Source: Phoebastria nigripes
Taxonomy: Eukaryota > Chordata > Aves > Procellariiformes > Diomedeidae
Assembly: GCA_035582835.1 (NCBI GenBank)
Contig: JAYKAV010000911.1
Coordinates: 1,151,600 to 1,215,599, forward strand
Length of the DNA: 64,000 nucleotides
Direction: 5' to 3'
Under the pieces are notes generated by a model, which saw nothing but the letters and a program-made list of their open reading frames with translations, was not told the DNA's origin and ran no database searches. Below are positions 38,101 to 50,370 of this stretch, in pieces. Each line of letters begins with the position of its first letter. Position 1 is the stretch's first letter. The translations under genes and the position numbers were made by a program.

Positions 38101-39994
38101 TTGGAACAGCATCTTATCTTGTTCAGTGCAGTAGCAAGTCTTAAAGATTTCAGGCTGAGGAAGGCAAGACGACCACCATTCTAATTGCTCCTAGAAAACT
38201 TAATCATAGATTTAAAATAGGTGAAGGATTTCCTTCCTTAGGAGTGAAATTGTCCTTTTTCTGCTGATGGTGAGAGGGCCAAAATTACAAAGAAGTCGTC
38301 AAAAGGAGAGGAGAAAGGAAGGGTGGTTGCCACTGTGTGATCTAAAAGTTAACATGTTATCAACCTAATGATTCCTGTATTTTCAAAGTTTATATTAAAA
38401 TTGCTGGTTCCAGGATCTTCATCCCATACTTCTCAATGATGTATAATAACCTGTTCAGCTGCAACAGCTAAAGGGCAGCATGCAGACTACAACTCATTCA
38501 AGGGTTGCTAACTTTACAATTCAGGCCCGTGAGCTTGATTTTAATTTTATAGGATCATCACTTTTGTTACCCTTTTAAATACAGTTACACAGAGGAAGTG
38601 ACCAGATCTCCTTTCCCTATTAAATGATTTCGTAATGTTTATTTGAGCAAGCCAGCAAAATTAATTTGGAACATACAAGATCCTTGTGCAGGAGAGAAAT
38701 TTATATTGGACAGATAAAAGGAAAGCAATGGCAACAAGCAAAGCAGATTTCTCAGTAAAATGATTTTTAAGAAAAGCATAATTATATGTAAGCTTTAATA
38801 TCTGAACAAAACTTTTTTTGTTCTAAACTGCATGTTAAAATTGAACCACTTATCAGAGCTCATACATTTGTGTGAGAACTGTGTTGAGTATGCAGCACTG
38901 TGGTTCTGTTCTGCTGTCATCTGCTGATTTGCTATTGAGACATTTGTAGAAAGATGCAACTAATACATCCTGTTTGCTTTGCAGTGTGGGGAAAGTGAGA
39001 TTATTTTTTATAGCTCTGTGTTTACTGTGCATGACCTAATACTGAACTTCTCAGTAAGCTACTTGTAAGGAGAACAAGTGAATACAAGCCTTATTTTGGG
39101 TCAAGAGGCAAAACTCAGGAACGCTTGTACAGTGGATCTTCTCAGTTAACTGAAACATTATGTTTCTGTGTGATAAATACTGCTTAAGAAAATCTATTTA
39201 ACCATCTCCTGGTCATTGGTCCTGCTTTCTCATTTCTGCACTACAGTTCACCCTTTCCTTTCTTGTGCAAGTTTGTGGGATCATGTGTACAACAGAAAAA
39301 TAAAACAATTAGGTTAAATAAATAAGCAAATAAATAAAAAGTGGAAAGAGAGGTTTACAAATCTACTTCACTAATCTTGTTTATAATACCCTCACCCAAA
39401 AGTGACATTTATGTATTAAAGAAGCCAATGCAGGCATAGGAATGGAAGGCTGGGGTGAGAGAGCAACTTTAACTGGATTTAGTGTTTGGGAAAAAAATCC
39501 AAACCAACCACATAATAATGAGGATAATGAAATTAACTTCACCCCTCCCCCTCTTCTTTCGTCCACCTCTTATATTCCATTTGCATAGAGAGAGCTCGAA
39601 AAGAGATCTAAAAAGATTCTTTTCTGGAAAGGTAGTAGAAGACAGGTTGGCAATGCATTAGAAGTTGGAGAATGATAGGTGTTCAACCATCCCATGAATG
39701 TCAGGAAAGGGCTTGAACTAGTCAGAAAAAGGACTCTACTCAAGTGTACAGATGCTATAGAAATCTATATATCAAATAGATATATATAGCAAATAAATGC
39801 AGGACATTTTTAGAAAAGATATTTTTCTAATAGCAACTGTTCATTACAATTTCTTTTCTTACATGGATAAATTCTATTTGAGACGTTATTCACATTTCTC
39901 CTCTGACAACACAGAGATAATCAAGGAACTGTAACTTTGTTAGAAGTCATAACATGGTCTCCTTCTGACCTCGACCTGAATACTCTACCCCTAA
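32171..39994. other. Unique non-coding DNA
   Basis: No gene recognised. 33400-33600 has low-complexity-free AT-rich sequence with several TAATTA/ATTAA and CAGCTG motifs, the texture of conserved vertebrate enhancers. 37390-38184 is slightly more GC-rich and open in several frames on both strands. The 131-codon minus frame there (37698-38093) begins at a TTG and has a hydrophobic start, but I recognise no family. Near 36905-36930, CATATATAAT occurs twice. Confidence 0.45.
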
Positions 39995-40245
39995 CATAGG
40001 TGATGCACATAGGCAAAACCAATCATAGCTTCACATATAAAGTGATGGATTCTGAACTGACTGTTATCACTCAAGAGCAAGACCTTGAGGTTATAAAAGA
40101 TAACTCCATGAAAACAATAGCAGCCAAAAAAGCAAATCAGGGAGTTATTAGGAAAGCAACAGTGAAAAAAATCGGAAAACATCACTATGCCATCATATAA
40201 GTTTGCACGTCCCTTTGAATAACATACATGATTTTGGTCAGTTCT
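39995..40245 (+). mobile_element. Ancient CR1/L3-like LINE fossil (RT C-terminal side)
   Basis: GTGATGCACATAGGCAAAA opens the match. The frame from 40000 reads a diverged copy of the segment following the reverse transcriptase core in turtle-type CR1/L3 elements: conserved spacing of DLEVI-DNSMKT, AAKKANQGVIRKA and YAII can be seen. After the stop near 40200 the nucleotide similarity fades by about 40245. The copy is too diverged and short to be active, and is of the same broad family as the fossil at 58870-61560. Confidence 0.65.
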
Positions 40246-41039
40246 AAACGCACCTGCCACATTGTGCTTAAGAGTTTCACTGGGCTGGAGACAAAAGAAA
40301 CATCTTAGGAGAAAGATATAAGCTGTCCATAGTCAAACTCTTCCCTACATAAACAGACAGTCATGGCCATAGCTGGAGTCAAGACTTTGTCTTGTACAAG
40401 TATGGTTGGTCTTATCTCCTTAATGAAAGGCATTGCTTACAAAGTAGGACTGTTGCCCAAAATAAGAAGCACATGGGATAAATAACAAGAAAGGTACATT
40501 GCAGAAGGGACCTCAGAAGGAAACAGACTACAAATAAAGAAAAAAGAGGAGAACTGTGAAACTCGAAGAATAAACAAATTGAATTAAACAAAAAATCCAA
40601 CNGACTAGTCCAACCAGAGCCTTCAGAAAGAAAGGTTCAGTAGAGGAAAGAGTCATAAACCACCTCTCATTTCCTTCTTAACTACACTGAAGTTAGAGAC
40701 TTACTTCTTATTGGTGAGAACAGATGAGCCCAACAACCTGTCAGAATGCAGAGGGACTCTTCTAATTTATCCCTTCCCTTTAGAACTGTGGGACCAACCT
40801 TAGGATTATGATAAACCAGACAAAAACATTGGTTTCAGTTATAAACTCCTCCCTAGAAATTGTTTTCTAATACCCAATACCCATTACATTCTCAGCTGTG
40901 AGCAAAGCAGCAAAATACTGGCAGAGCCTGAAAGAGTTCTGCAAACTCCTAAGAACTCTTTTTCTGTGATGACTCTTTTGCATGATCTATTCAGATGCAT
41001 GCAAATAAAACGCATTGTTGTTTTTTTTGGCTGCTGCCT

Positions 41040-41070
<31 letters not shown>

Positions 41071-42009
41071 GGCTACCCAGAAGCACCCCCTGTGATATTG
41101 TTGAGAGCCAGAAGTATAGCACTCTTGTGAGAGCTGAATAAAAACTTGGTGGTACTTTCTGAAAAACACTACATCTTGGGTCCTCATGCTCAGTGAATGT
41201 TGATAACAGAGGAGGCCACTTCAAACAGATAAAGCTGCATTAGGGCTTTTAAATTTCTCCATGGGAATATGCTCATCTGGAACAATGATTGCAGAGGCAA
41301 AATCAGATGAATGCTACTTTCAGGACAAAATTACTGCTCCAAGAGAACAGCTCTGAAAGAAATACATTTGAAGAGTCTGGAAAGTAATTTCACGGAAAAC
41401 AAATTGGGTAGGCTTTTTTTTTAAGGGAAAAGAATAACGGATTGTTGAAAATACTGTAAAACTATTTCAATGAAATACTATTTTTTTTCCACTTCTGAGT
41501 TTTATTATTGATAACAGAAAGAGGTTCAAAAATGTGGATGCTATATACATTATTTTTAAAAATATAGATTTCTAGAGTTTGTCAAACAAAGGAATATTGT
41601 CTTGTTCTATATACAAAAACATACATTGTAAATGCCCATTAGATGTATTAATTACACAGGGAAATTAATTATTTTTTTCTTATTATTATTCTTCAACCTG
41701 ACTTCAATTTTAGTTTTAGAAGGGAAATTCAGGGTCTTCTATAGGTCTTGAAGTTTTCTTGTGGGAGGTTTTTTTAACATGAAAAACTACATTTCTAAAA
41801 ATCATAATATACACATTGTCATTAAAGAAAAAATATTATGTAGAATTACTTAGTCTATAAGATATACCTAGTTATATGAATGACCTTTAAGAAATTGTTA
41901 ATCTCCTTCCCTTTTTTATACCATCTTTTGTTAATACCAAACCTGCCACTGCCTCAGGCTCTTCATACTGTTGAAATTCATTGTTAGGCGAATCTAGATG
42001 AGCATAAAA
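40246..42009. other. Unique AT-rich non-coding DNA
   Basis: No gene recognised. A 29-T run lies at 41042-41070, preceded by a shorter T run; both are followed by GGCT, so a local duplication is possible. One ambiguous base lies near 40602. Confidence 0.5.
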
Positions 42010-42330
42010 AAGAATTAAACCCATAATCAAGCAGAACTGGTAATTTTCCTGCTCTGAAAATTGTTGTCATCGCTTTTCCTTACCGTCGAATGATGATATC
42101 CGGTGTGACAGAGGGTATAAAAGGGACATAGTTACGGGCCTGGTTGGTTCAAGGCGTAGAGGGAATGGAGTGAAGATGGCCATCTTTACTGCAATTTGAA
42201 GATGGTTGAACTGCAAGAAACTGTCTCATCTCCAGCCCTCCCAACATGCAACAAACAATTACCACTTGGCGACAATCTGTTATAATCTGAGATGGCTGTC
42301 TTTAGCTATTTGATAGGTCATATTCTTCGA
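42010..42330 (+). repeat. Possible LTR fragment with TATA box and palindromic YY1-like site
   Basis: This patch is richer in CpG than its surroundings. It carries TATAAAAG at 42116-42123, preceded by GAGGG as in solo LTR B, and a perfect 14-bp palindrome AAGATGGCCATCTT at 42173-42186 that is two opposed YY1-type cores. A TGTGAC start at about 42104 could be an LTR edge, but I find no matching end or target duplication, so assignment to an LTR is tentative. Confidence 0.3.
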
Positions 42331-43530
42331 AATATTCCCAGGTTTTTGGGTTTTTTTCAAAGCGTATTTCTTTATTATAACTAAAGAAAGCAGTCAACAA
42401 TCATAGGAGAACAATCTTCCATGATGACAAAGCAACGTAGTTCTAGATTCTCTCCCAAATAATTGTCAGTTTTTGTTCTTTTCAAAACTGATATTCTTGG
42501 CATATGTATCTTTCAAGAAGATACAAATGGACTTTTTTTTCAAAATCTGTATATAGGAAAAGTGGGTTTGCCTTTTTTCTCCAATTAACAAGTAAAAAAG
42601 TCAGTCCCGCTATTTTAGTGCAAAATACATGTCTTTCAGATCCATATTTGTATCTTATTTCAAGTCCTGTTTTGCTTTTTGTTGTAACGCTGCCTGGTTT
42701 TCCCTTCTAGTGTAGATGTCTAAACTGAGTGGCCATGACTAGAAATGAGACACTGACAACCCACTTTATTTGATTTCCATAGTCCCTTGGCTGCAATAAG
42801 ATTGGTGAAAGTTGGTTGGAAAAAAATGAATCAAAAAGCTGACATTCTGAAGTCGTCTCAACGGGATTAAAATGTAAACTTAACAACTGAAAATATTTTT
42901 TTACTTTTTCTGGAGTGTTTTCTACCTCTAATTTACCCTTAGTCTACACAGCAGCATTTTTAAACATTAGTAACTTTATTAGTTCAGAAACTGAATTCTG
43001 AACCTCCATATATCTGTCATTTTTGTTTAGGGTAAATGAATAATTAATTCAATAAATTAAACAACAATCACATCTGAAAGTAGAACCTGAAAGATTAAAT
43101 CAGATTTTTGTGAAGATGTGTATAACAAATCTCTACCTTAAAGTATTTCCTAATTCTAATAATAACCTATGTTATATTAGGATGGAAAAATAAAGATATT
43201 CTTGCCTAATGGTCCAATTTCACTAGTTCCCAGAAAGAAAATGAGAGATGCTCACAGTCCCAAATGACTAAAATGGGACTGTGAAACAGCAATGAAACAG
43301 TAAAACCTCTTTTCCAATTACATTTCAAAAAACAGAAACACTTATCTAATGCCACCAACAATGGTATTTAACAGAAATGCTTGACCATCAACAATCCATA
43401 GATGTATTTCATCTATTCTGAATAATAAGAGCTCTGAATGAATTTACGTTAGCAGTTTCTAAGGAATTATCTGAGAAACTCAGTCATAATGTAGTAAAAT
43501 TGTGCCAAAGAGAAAACACATCTAGGCTAA
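42331..43530. other. Unique AT-rich non-coding DNA
   Basis: No gene or repeat recognised; only short chance frames. Confidence 0.5.
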
Positions 43531-44096
43531 TGTTGTGGGTTGAACCTGGTAGGCAGCTGAGCCCCACACAGCCGCTTGCTCGCTCTGCTGCAGTGAGATG
43601 GGGGAGAGAATCAGAAGGGCAAAAGTGAGAAAACTCTTGGGTTGAGATAATGACAGTTTAGTAGGTAAAGCAAAAGCTGTGTGCACAAGCAAAGCAAAAC
43701 AAGGAATTCATTCACTACTGTTCAGCCATCTCCAGGAAAGCAGGGATCCATCTTGCTTAATGGTTACTTGGGAAGACAAACACCATCACTCCGAACGTCC
43801 CCCCCTTCCTTCTTCTTTCCCTCAGTTTTTACTGCTGAGCATGACGTCATATGCATGGCCATGGTGACCCCAACCAACCAGAGTAATCTGTCCCAGTTGT
43901 GTCCCCTCCCAACTTCTTGTGCACTCACAGCCCACTTACTAGCGGGGCAGCCCAAGGAGCAGAAAAGGCCTAGACACTGTGCAAGCAACTCCTCTGCAAT
44001 AACTAAAACATCCCTGTGTTATCAACAAATCCAGAACACAGCACCATATAGGCTGCTCTGAGGAAAATTAACTATGTCCCACCCAAAACCAGCACA
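43531..44096 (-). mobile_element. Solo LTR A (avian endogenous retrovirus)
   Basis: The 566-bp element starts TGTTGTGGGTTG and ends CCAGCACA on the plus strand, giving TG...CA ends. Perfect 5-bp target duplications GCTAA flank it at 43526-43530 and 44097-44101. Orientation is inferred as minus: read that way, U3 begins TGTGCTGGTTTTGG, a CRE and a degenerate TATA-like element (AGTAAAA) follow, and a decayed poly(A) signal (ACTAAA, plus 43657-43662) precedes a U5 ending in CAACCCACAACA. There is no internal retroviral sequence on either side, so it is a solo LTR left by recombination. Open frames inside it (for example 43681-44061) are chance. The 5-bp duplication fits several avian ERV classes. 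Confidence 0.9.
43842..43849 (-). promoter_or_regulatory. Palindromic CRE (TGACGTCA) in LTR A
   Basis: A perfect full CRE site, bound by CREB/ATF factors, lies about 9 bp upstream of the TATA-like element in the inferred minus orientation. TATGCAT adjoins it on the other side. Its position in U3 makes it a plausible LTR promoter element; current activity is unknown. Confidence 0.5.
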
Positions 44097-45826
44097 GCTA
44101 AGTTCCTCAAAGCAGATTTTGCCAGATGTGTTTCATTCTTTATACAGGACAGTTATGTCAAGTAAAGTTATATTTATTTTTATGTTTTCATATATAATGT
44201 TAGGTGTTTCTATTTACACCTTTAGGTACCCAATAATACAGAAACTGATAAGAGGGACAGTAAAACCTACAGATTATTTTGATAAAAATCAGAACATTAC
44301 TATGCATTTGTGACTTCTTTGATGCTGTGCATGGAAACGCTCTGGATTTGGCTGTGTACATAGATCACTGCTGATATTCTACAAACAGGGTGTTTGGGAT
44401 AGGTATTTTATTTTTTTGGTAATAAAAGCAAAGATGAAAGTGAGAATGTACACATGAGCACATACACACACAAAATATTTGCTTTTATTTACTTTTCATG
44501 ACATGTTTATTATAATAAATATAGTTAACCAGTGAACATTACAGAAATTTTTATTTCCAATTGTGATTATAATTGAGATAGATTAAAGACACTTGATGCT
44601 TCAACACTCCTTTAAATACCTAGCCCTTCAATTGAGATCTTTTCAGGATTTAAACAAAACTGCATGCCAGAAAATTTATTCCTATGATACTATCATATTA
44701 ATTCATCTCATAAAAGCTATACAGTTGCAGCCAAATTGAACCTTAAATTGGTCATTTGTATGTCAAGTCATTAAAACCAGTAGGTAAAACTTGTGCTCCC
44801 ACAGGTAAGTCACTGCATAAAGGTTCATAGGATCTGACTCTTATGCACATGTCTACATTATTCTTGGGAGTTATTTCATGAACTACTCAATAAAGGAAGT
44901 TTTTCACACACAAGTGTTTCCAGAACCAGAGCTAGACTTCACAGCATTTAGTAGCATAATTCATTAAATATTGTTACATTGCTATCTCTTACATTTTCCT
45001 AATCTGTGAAAAATTTTTTATATTAGCATTGCTTCCCTAAAACCACAGCAAAAGATACAAACATTCTTATCAGAAGCAATATATATCTACACACACAAAC
45101 ACATTTTTTACTTTATTTTCTATACAACGCATGCACAGACACATTAAAAAGTGTATTTCTGTTTGCAAGCAGTCATCTCACTGTGACCATGTAAGATTTT
45201 AGTAACTACTCAGGAGAGATACAGGTATATTAATAACTCAGTAGTGGTTTGCATCTTCATTCAACTTGACAGAGTTAAACTTACTTGCCACCCAAGATAC
45301 ATAATAGTGATAAGACATAAAATTTCAATTAAATCTTATGGAGTGTTAGGTTTTTCTTTTTTTCAATTTTGATTGCTATGATGATATTTAAACTAAAAAA
45401 AAAAAAATCAAATCTCAAACAATTTAAATAATCCTCTGAGAACCTTTATCATTTTCAACACCAACTTTACCTTGTAAATTATTATCATTTTTATGTATGT
45501 CTGTCAATTCCAAGCACAATGGGAGATCTGCCTAGCTCAGCTAACCTAGGATATATGCAATTATCTAAGACACAGAGAGGTACTTCTGCTGAGTAGCCAA
45601 TTTCCTTCTCCTGTTGTGTTAATAATCCTCACATAATTATAAAGTAGTGGGTCATAGAATTCTACTTCAATGCATGGAGAATACCAGTTGCCTGCTTAAT
45701 GTACTATTACCATGAAGCGAATTCCAGAGATTTATAACCTTGTTTACTACTTTCCCATCCCACCCAATAATTGAAAAGGATTCAATTCTTCATTGAAAAT
45801 AAAATACACAATAGTAGTACAGATTT
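44097..45826. other. Unique AT-rich non-coding DNA
   Basis: Apart from the GCTAA target duplication at its left edge, no gene or repeat is recognised. Confidence 0.5.
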
Positions 45827-45850
45827 TATTTGTTACCTTGGTAACAAATA
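45827..45850. promoter_or_regulatory. Perfect palindrome containing an RFX X-box-like site
   Basis: TATTTGTTACC (45827-45837) and GGTAACAAATA (45840-45850) are perfect 11-bp inverted arms around TT. The core GTTACCTTGGTAAC (45832-45845) fits the symmetric X-box recognised by RFX factors (GTTNCC, short spacer, GGNAAC). Binding is inferred from sequence only. Confidence 0.45.
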
Positions 45851-46724
45851 TTCCCTTTACAATAACTTCAAATATGTTTTCTTGTATGGAACGTTTATTA
45901 CAGGTTTTAATAAGCATGGCTGTAAATAAGGTGCATTTGGCATGATGGCCTCAACTTGAACTTTTTAAAGCTAGGGGTCTGTAGTAAAGATCTATGCAAC
46001 TTGTCCATAATAATGGAATTGTGTCAGAGAAAAACTGCAGGAACACTTTTTCTTTTTTTCCTATCCTATACCTAATCATTGCCAGTTGAAGTAAATAGTA
46101 CTCTTTCTACAGTGTGGTGTGCTGCTAGGTTTTCAGAATTTTCGTGAAACTCTCGAAATATCTACACATGGAATAAGGCAGATCAGTGGACCAAATGATC
46201 ATGGATTTTGGAAGCACTGATATCCTGTGTCTAAAGCTGATTGAACAAATCAGAAAAATTATTAAAATGTACATCTTTTTCAGAAATATTTTAGTTTTAA
46301 GTGACTGCCATTTTCCAACAGAACAAAGTGCTATAGTGGAAACTGTTTCGTGTAATTCTAATCAGTATTTTTATTTTTCATCTAGTGTTTATAGTAAAAA
46401 TTCCAAGTCCTAAAAAAGCCATTTTAATGCTTTGGCTGCAACAGCCTTTATCCTGGGCTTCAATTGGCAAAGCCATCTACCTGAGGAGGCCACTTGCTGA
46501 GAAACCCAGAAATCCAAAGCAGATATTCTGAATTTTGTCAGTACCTTTTGTAGGTTGGGTGTTTTAAGTCAGTCTCTAGCTACAGATGAAGGAAGTGTCT
46601 CAGCTCACAGTGATTCACTGGACTATAAAGTAGCTTTCCCAAGTCTGGAAGAACCAGCAACTTGGAAATTTTATTTTTTCCTACATTATATTTAGGCTGT
46701 GTCTTCTCTGTGGTGAAATTTCAT
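45851..46724. other. Unique AT-rich non-coding DNA
   Basis: No gene or repeat recognised. Confidence 0.5.
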
Positions 46725-46744
46725 ACTAACTAACTAACTAACTA
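46725..46744. repeat. (ACTA)5 microsatellite
   Basis: Five perfect tandem ACTA units, about 45 bp upstream of a CR1 tail. Confidence 0.9.
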
Positions 46745-46789
46745 ATGTTTAGCATGGCAAATATGGGAATATTAGTATGTCACAGTCAT

Positions 46790-46870
46790 GGCCCTGCCTG
46801 AGCAGGGAGTTGGACAAGATGACCTCCAGATGTCCCTTCCAACCCCAACCATTCTGTGATTCTGTGATTT
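46790..46870 (+). mobile_element. CR1 LINE 3' terminal fragment
   Basis: A severely 5'-truncated copy: GAGCAGGGAGTTGGACAAGA, then TGTCCCTTCCAACCCCAACC, then two ATTCTGTG octamers forming the CR1 3' terminus. Only the 3' UTR end is present. Confidence 0.88.
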
Positions 46871-49286
46871 GGCAGAAATTTCAAGAAAAACATATGTGTA
46901 GACAAAACAATGGAGAAAGATACTCTATTGTAAATCCATGGATATTACTGCAGAACTAAATTTATTTTAATGAGTTACCAAATCATTACATACTAAGTTT
47001 AAGTTTTAAAGGATTAAGTTTTACCAGCTGTAAAAGTTAACAGTTAAAATTTCTAAGGAATTCCTCATACTTATGCAACACATCAAAGAGGCCTATGGAC
47101 AGAAACCCATTTCAAAAGAGACATGACCTCTAACAAGATAATAAGACTGTTTACAGGGATAGTTTATGATTCAAATTAAGCATTTCAAAGGAATTCAGAG
47201 TGGGCAGTCAAGCCTTTGAAGCTGTCTAGAGGTAACAACTGAAGATTTCCATTTCAAAGAGAGTACACATCAGGGTCAGGATGGACCTATGCAGATGGAA
47301 CACAAACTGTACTTTAAAAGTCAGTGAACAACTTACGTAGGGTTAACTGAAGCCATTCATATAATCCCATAGCACTAATCCTTTGCAATCCTACACTTTT
47401 CCATGAAAGGCTGAAGACCTCCATATTTTAGTGGATATAGAGTTACATAATTAAAACATGTTTAAAAAGATATGACAGGTGTCAAGAGCCAAATATTCAA
47501 AAGCTAACAAATCCTAGATTTGTGATTGCCTATTAAAACTTAATTCTTTTCTCATTTTACACGATGTATATATATATTTTGAGCTCTGAAAGAAACAAAA
47601 ATTGTGTGAATAGACAGGAAGAGAACATAAATTCTGTAATCAAAGACTCGGACATGCATGGACACAAGGAGAAGTAAGGTCACAAAGACCTTAGTTAGGT
47701 AATGTTAATGTTTTCTAACTGCTGAGCACTTCTGTAATCTAAATATAAATCACTTAATATAGCTATTTCAAATGCATTTTCCTCCTTTACGAAAAATGAA
47801 AACAACAGTAAGAATGCACTGCAGGACAGCAGGAGCTAACTATGTTATGTGGCTGCTGGAGAAAACGTTATTTTCCTAGGGTATACGACTATCTGTGCTG
47901 TCTCGGAGGGACACATAGTCACTTACTCACTCACTCACCCACTCACTCACTGTCACCCACAGTCATTCTCTTCTCCCTGAACAGTGAAAGACAACTTTTG
48001 CAATATGCAGTCTTCCTAGAGAGACGTGGGGTATTAAATCCAACAGCAAGGTCTTTCTTTGCACACATTGTTTCAGCTGCTCTCATGCTCTCAGTGCATT
48101 GTACAGTACTAGGTTTGGCTAGCCTGAAAGTGGGCCCACGCTTAGTTTCCCTTAAAGTAGATACAGCTGTGTTCAGACCAATCTCTTTTTTTCTTTTAGA
48201 GCTTTTACTTTTTCCTGAAGAATTTCTCCTGTTTTCTAAATCTAAGTTCAGCAAAAGCAACAAAAGCAGGACCTGAGACAGATGTGTTATAACTGAGATG
48301 CAAAGGCATTATGACATTAAAAAGGTATTACTTTCCTTGATTGTTTTAATCAGACGGCTCTTCTAAGCCGCATTAGAGAACATCTCAGTACTCAGGATGT
48401 GTCAGCATAGTTGCCGTTGTTGCCATTGACAAAAACATATATTTACTACTCCTAAAAAGATGTTTGATGATCATTATATTTGGATAAAGAACAAGACCGT
48501 GGAGCAAGGTACTCTACATAGATTATTCTAACTGAGGCAGTTATTTCCCTAGGATGAGAAACTTGTGGTCTCCAAAGATGATACTGATGTCAAAGATAGG
48601 TTGGGTAAAACCACTTGGTTGAAGAGAATATGATGCAAAGGTGCTCTGTGTATGTGTGTGTGCACATCAGCACAACTTATTTAGNAAAAAAAAAAAAAAA
48701 ACCAAACAGAAACAAACAAGAAAGATTTAGAAGATAAACCAGAAATAGAACAAGATTTTCCTTTTTAACTCCTGTTTGTAAGGAAGCCCTGTTGCACCAA
48801 ACAATTCAAAGGTCTGATAGAAGAAGATATATGCCAGATAATTCACAGAAAAAGAGATCAGTTTTTACTTTCATCTTTACAGCTGAACACTTTATCTGAC
48901 TATGTTTGAACGTATTTTCTTCAGTTGTTAAAAGCCTTGTTTTAAAAGGAGACCAAATACAAGGTATGAGAACAACGATACTTAACTAGATTCTTCACCC
49001 AGCTAGGCCTGTGGTCAGTTTGAAAGTAGATGTTACTTCCCCTTATTTATTCCTTATTAGCCCCTTATTTTCCAAGGAAGCTTTTGTTTGTGGTGGTTTT
49101 TTTGTGGTTTTTTTTTTTCCGAATTGGATTTCAGCTGTCCTTTCTGATGGATCATTCAGAAGAATAGCCAGTAGTAGATGTCATGGAAAGAGTATGTAAA
49201 CATTACAGAAATTCAGTAATAGTTTTCTGCATTCCCAGCTTCTAGCTCTCTAGCAACAACTATGCAAATAATACTACCAAGGGCAG
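46871..49286. other. Unique non-coding DNA with simple repeats
   Basis: An ACTC-type microsatellite lies at about 47925-47951, a short GT-rich stretch at 48648-48667, and an A run at 48686-48701 after an N at 48685. Frames of 144 codons (plus, 47842-48276) and 106 codons (minus, 47943-48263) overlap the microsatellite on opposite strands and show no recognisable domain. Confidence 0.5.
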
Positions 49287-49965
49287 AGAAAAGAAAAAAG
49301 AAAAAAAAAAAAAGGAAAAAAAAAAGAAAGATGACCTCTTGTTTAATACACTGAGTTTATGATAGATAATATTGTACCTCCCAAGGACTAAGCCAAATAA
49401 AAAGACACTAATATAAGTGCATTACTTCAGAGTTTTCAGAGTAGAAGAAATAATAGAAGAGAGAGTTGACCATGAATTAAATGTAGAGAAGGAGGTATAC
49501 ATCTTCATTTGAGAGAGGGATGTGCAAAAGACAAAAATGTAACTTAGAATGATAATGCAGAAAGAAGCTCAGGCAGGAAACAGTCATATCAAGGACAAAA
49601 GAAAACTAAGGGAAAAGGTGAAGATACAGGTTTTCAGACTTCAGAAAAGATGATTCTATTTGAGACTGAGTAAAAGAAAATCATTAGTGTAAAGGTGGTG
49701 AAAGTAAAAGAGAAAGAAAAAGGCAAAAAAAGTTGCCCCAAAATGCTAGGCAGTTGGTTAAAGGAGTTGAGAAAAGAAAGGAGAAGAGTCGTTCATCACA
49801 AAGATAGGGAAAGAGAAGAACGTATATGACTCTTCTCAAGAAAAACAATCAGACGCATTGCAAAATATATGGTGTAGACTTCTGGATAAAGGAAGTGGGT
49901 GACAAGAGAAGAGTAGACAAAGGGAGAGGTTCAGATGTTGTTTGGTAGGAAAGATCTTCTTAAAT
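49287..49965. repeat. Purine-rich strand-asymmetric tract
   Basis: It begins with an A/G-only patch (49287-49330) and continues for about 600 bp with frequent AGAGA, GAAAGAG and AAAGGAG runs and few C bases on the plus strand. It is not a clean tandem repeat and I cannot assign it to a transposon family. It ends at the start of the CR1 copy that follows. Confidence 0.5.
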
Positions 49966-50370
49966 CACAGAATTGTAGAATAACAGAATGATTGAGGTTG
50001 GAAGGGACCCTTGGAGACCATCTGGTCTAACCCCTCTGCTCAAGCAGGCTCACGTAGATCAGGTTGCCCAGGATCATGTCCAGATAACTTTTGAAGATCT
50101 ACAAGGACAGAGAGTTCACCACCTCTCTGGGCAACCTGTTGCCATGCTAAGTCACCCTCACAGTAAAAAAAAGCCTCCTTATGTTCAGGAGGCCTCCTGT
50201 GTTTCAGTTTGTGCCCATTGCCTTTTGTCCTGTCACTGGGCAGCACTGAAAAGAGCCTGGCTCTGTCTTCTTTGCACTGTCCCTTAGGTATTTATATACT
50301 TTGATGAGATTCCTCCCTGAGCCTTCTCTTCTCTGGCCTAAATAGTCCCAGCCTTTCCTTATGTGAGAGA
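49966..50370 (-). mobile_element. Older CR1 LINE 3' fragment
   Basis: Degenerate terminal octamers (CACAGAAT, TGTAGAAT, AACAGAAT) are followed by GGTTGGAAGGGACCC and the antisense CR1 3' UTR and ORF2 end. On the minus strand pieces such as PSDRTKGNGHKLKHRRPP and EHKEAFF can be read, but frameshifts break the reading frame. The 5' end is truncated near the ATGTGAGAG at about 50370. Confidence 0.9.

Noticed and set aside
43681..44061. 126-codon frame
   Set aside because: Falls inside LTR A on the antisense strand and matches no retroviral protein.
47842..48276. 144-codon plus frame with opposing 106-codon minus frame
   Set aside because: Includes an ACTC microsatellite and is open on both strands without any domain.
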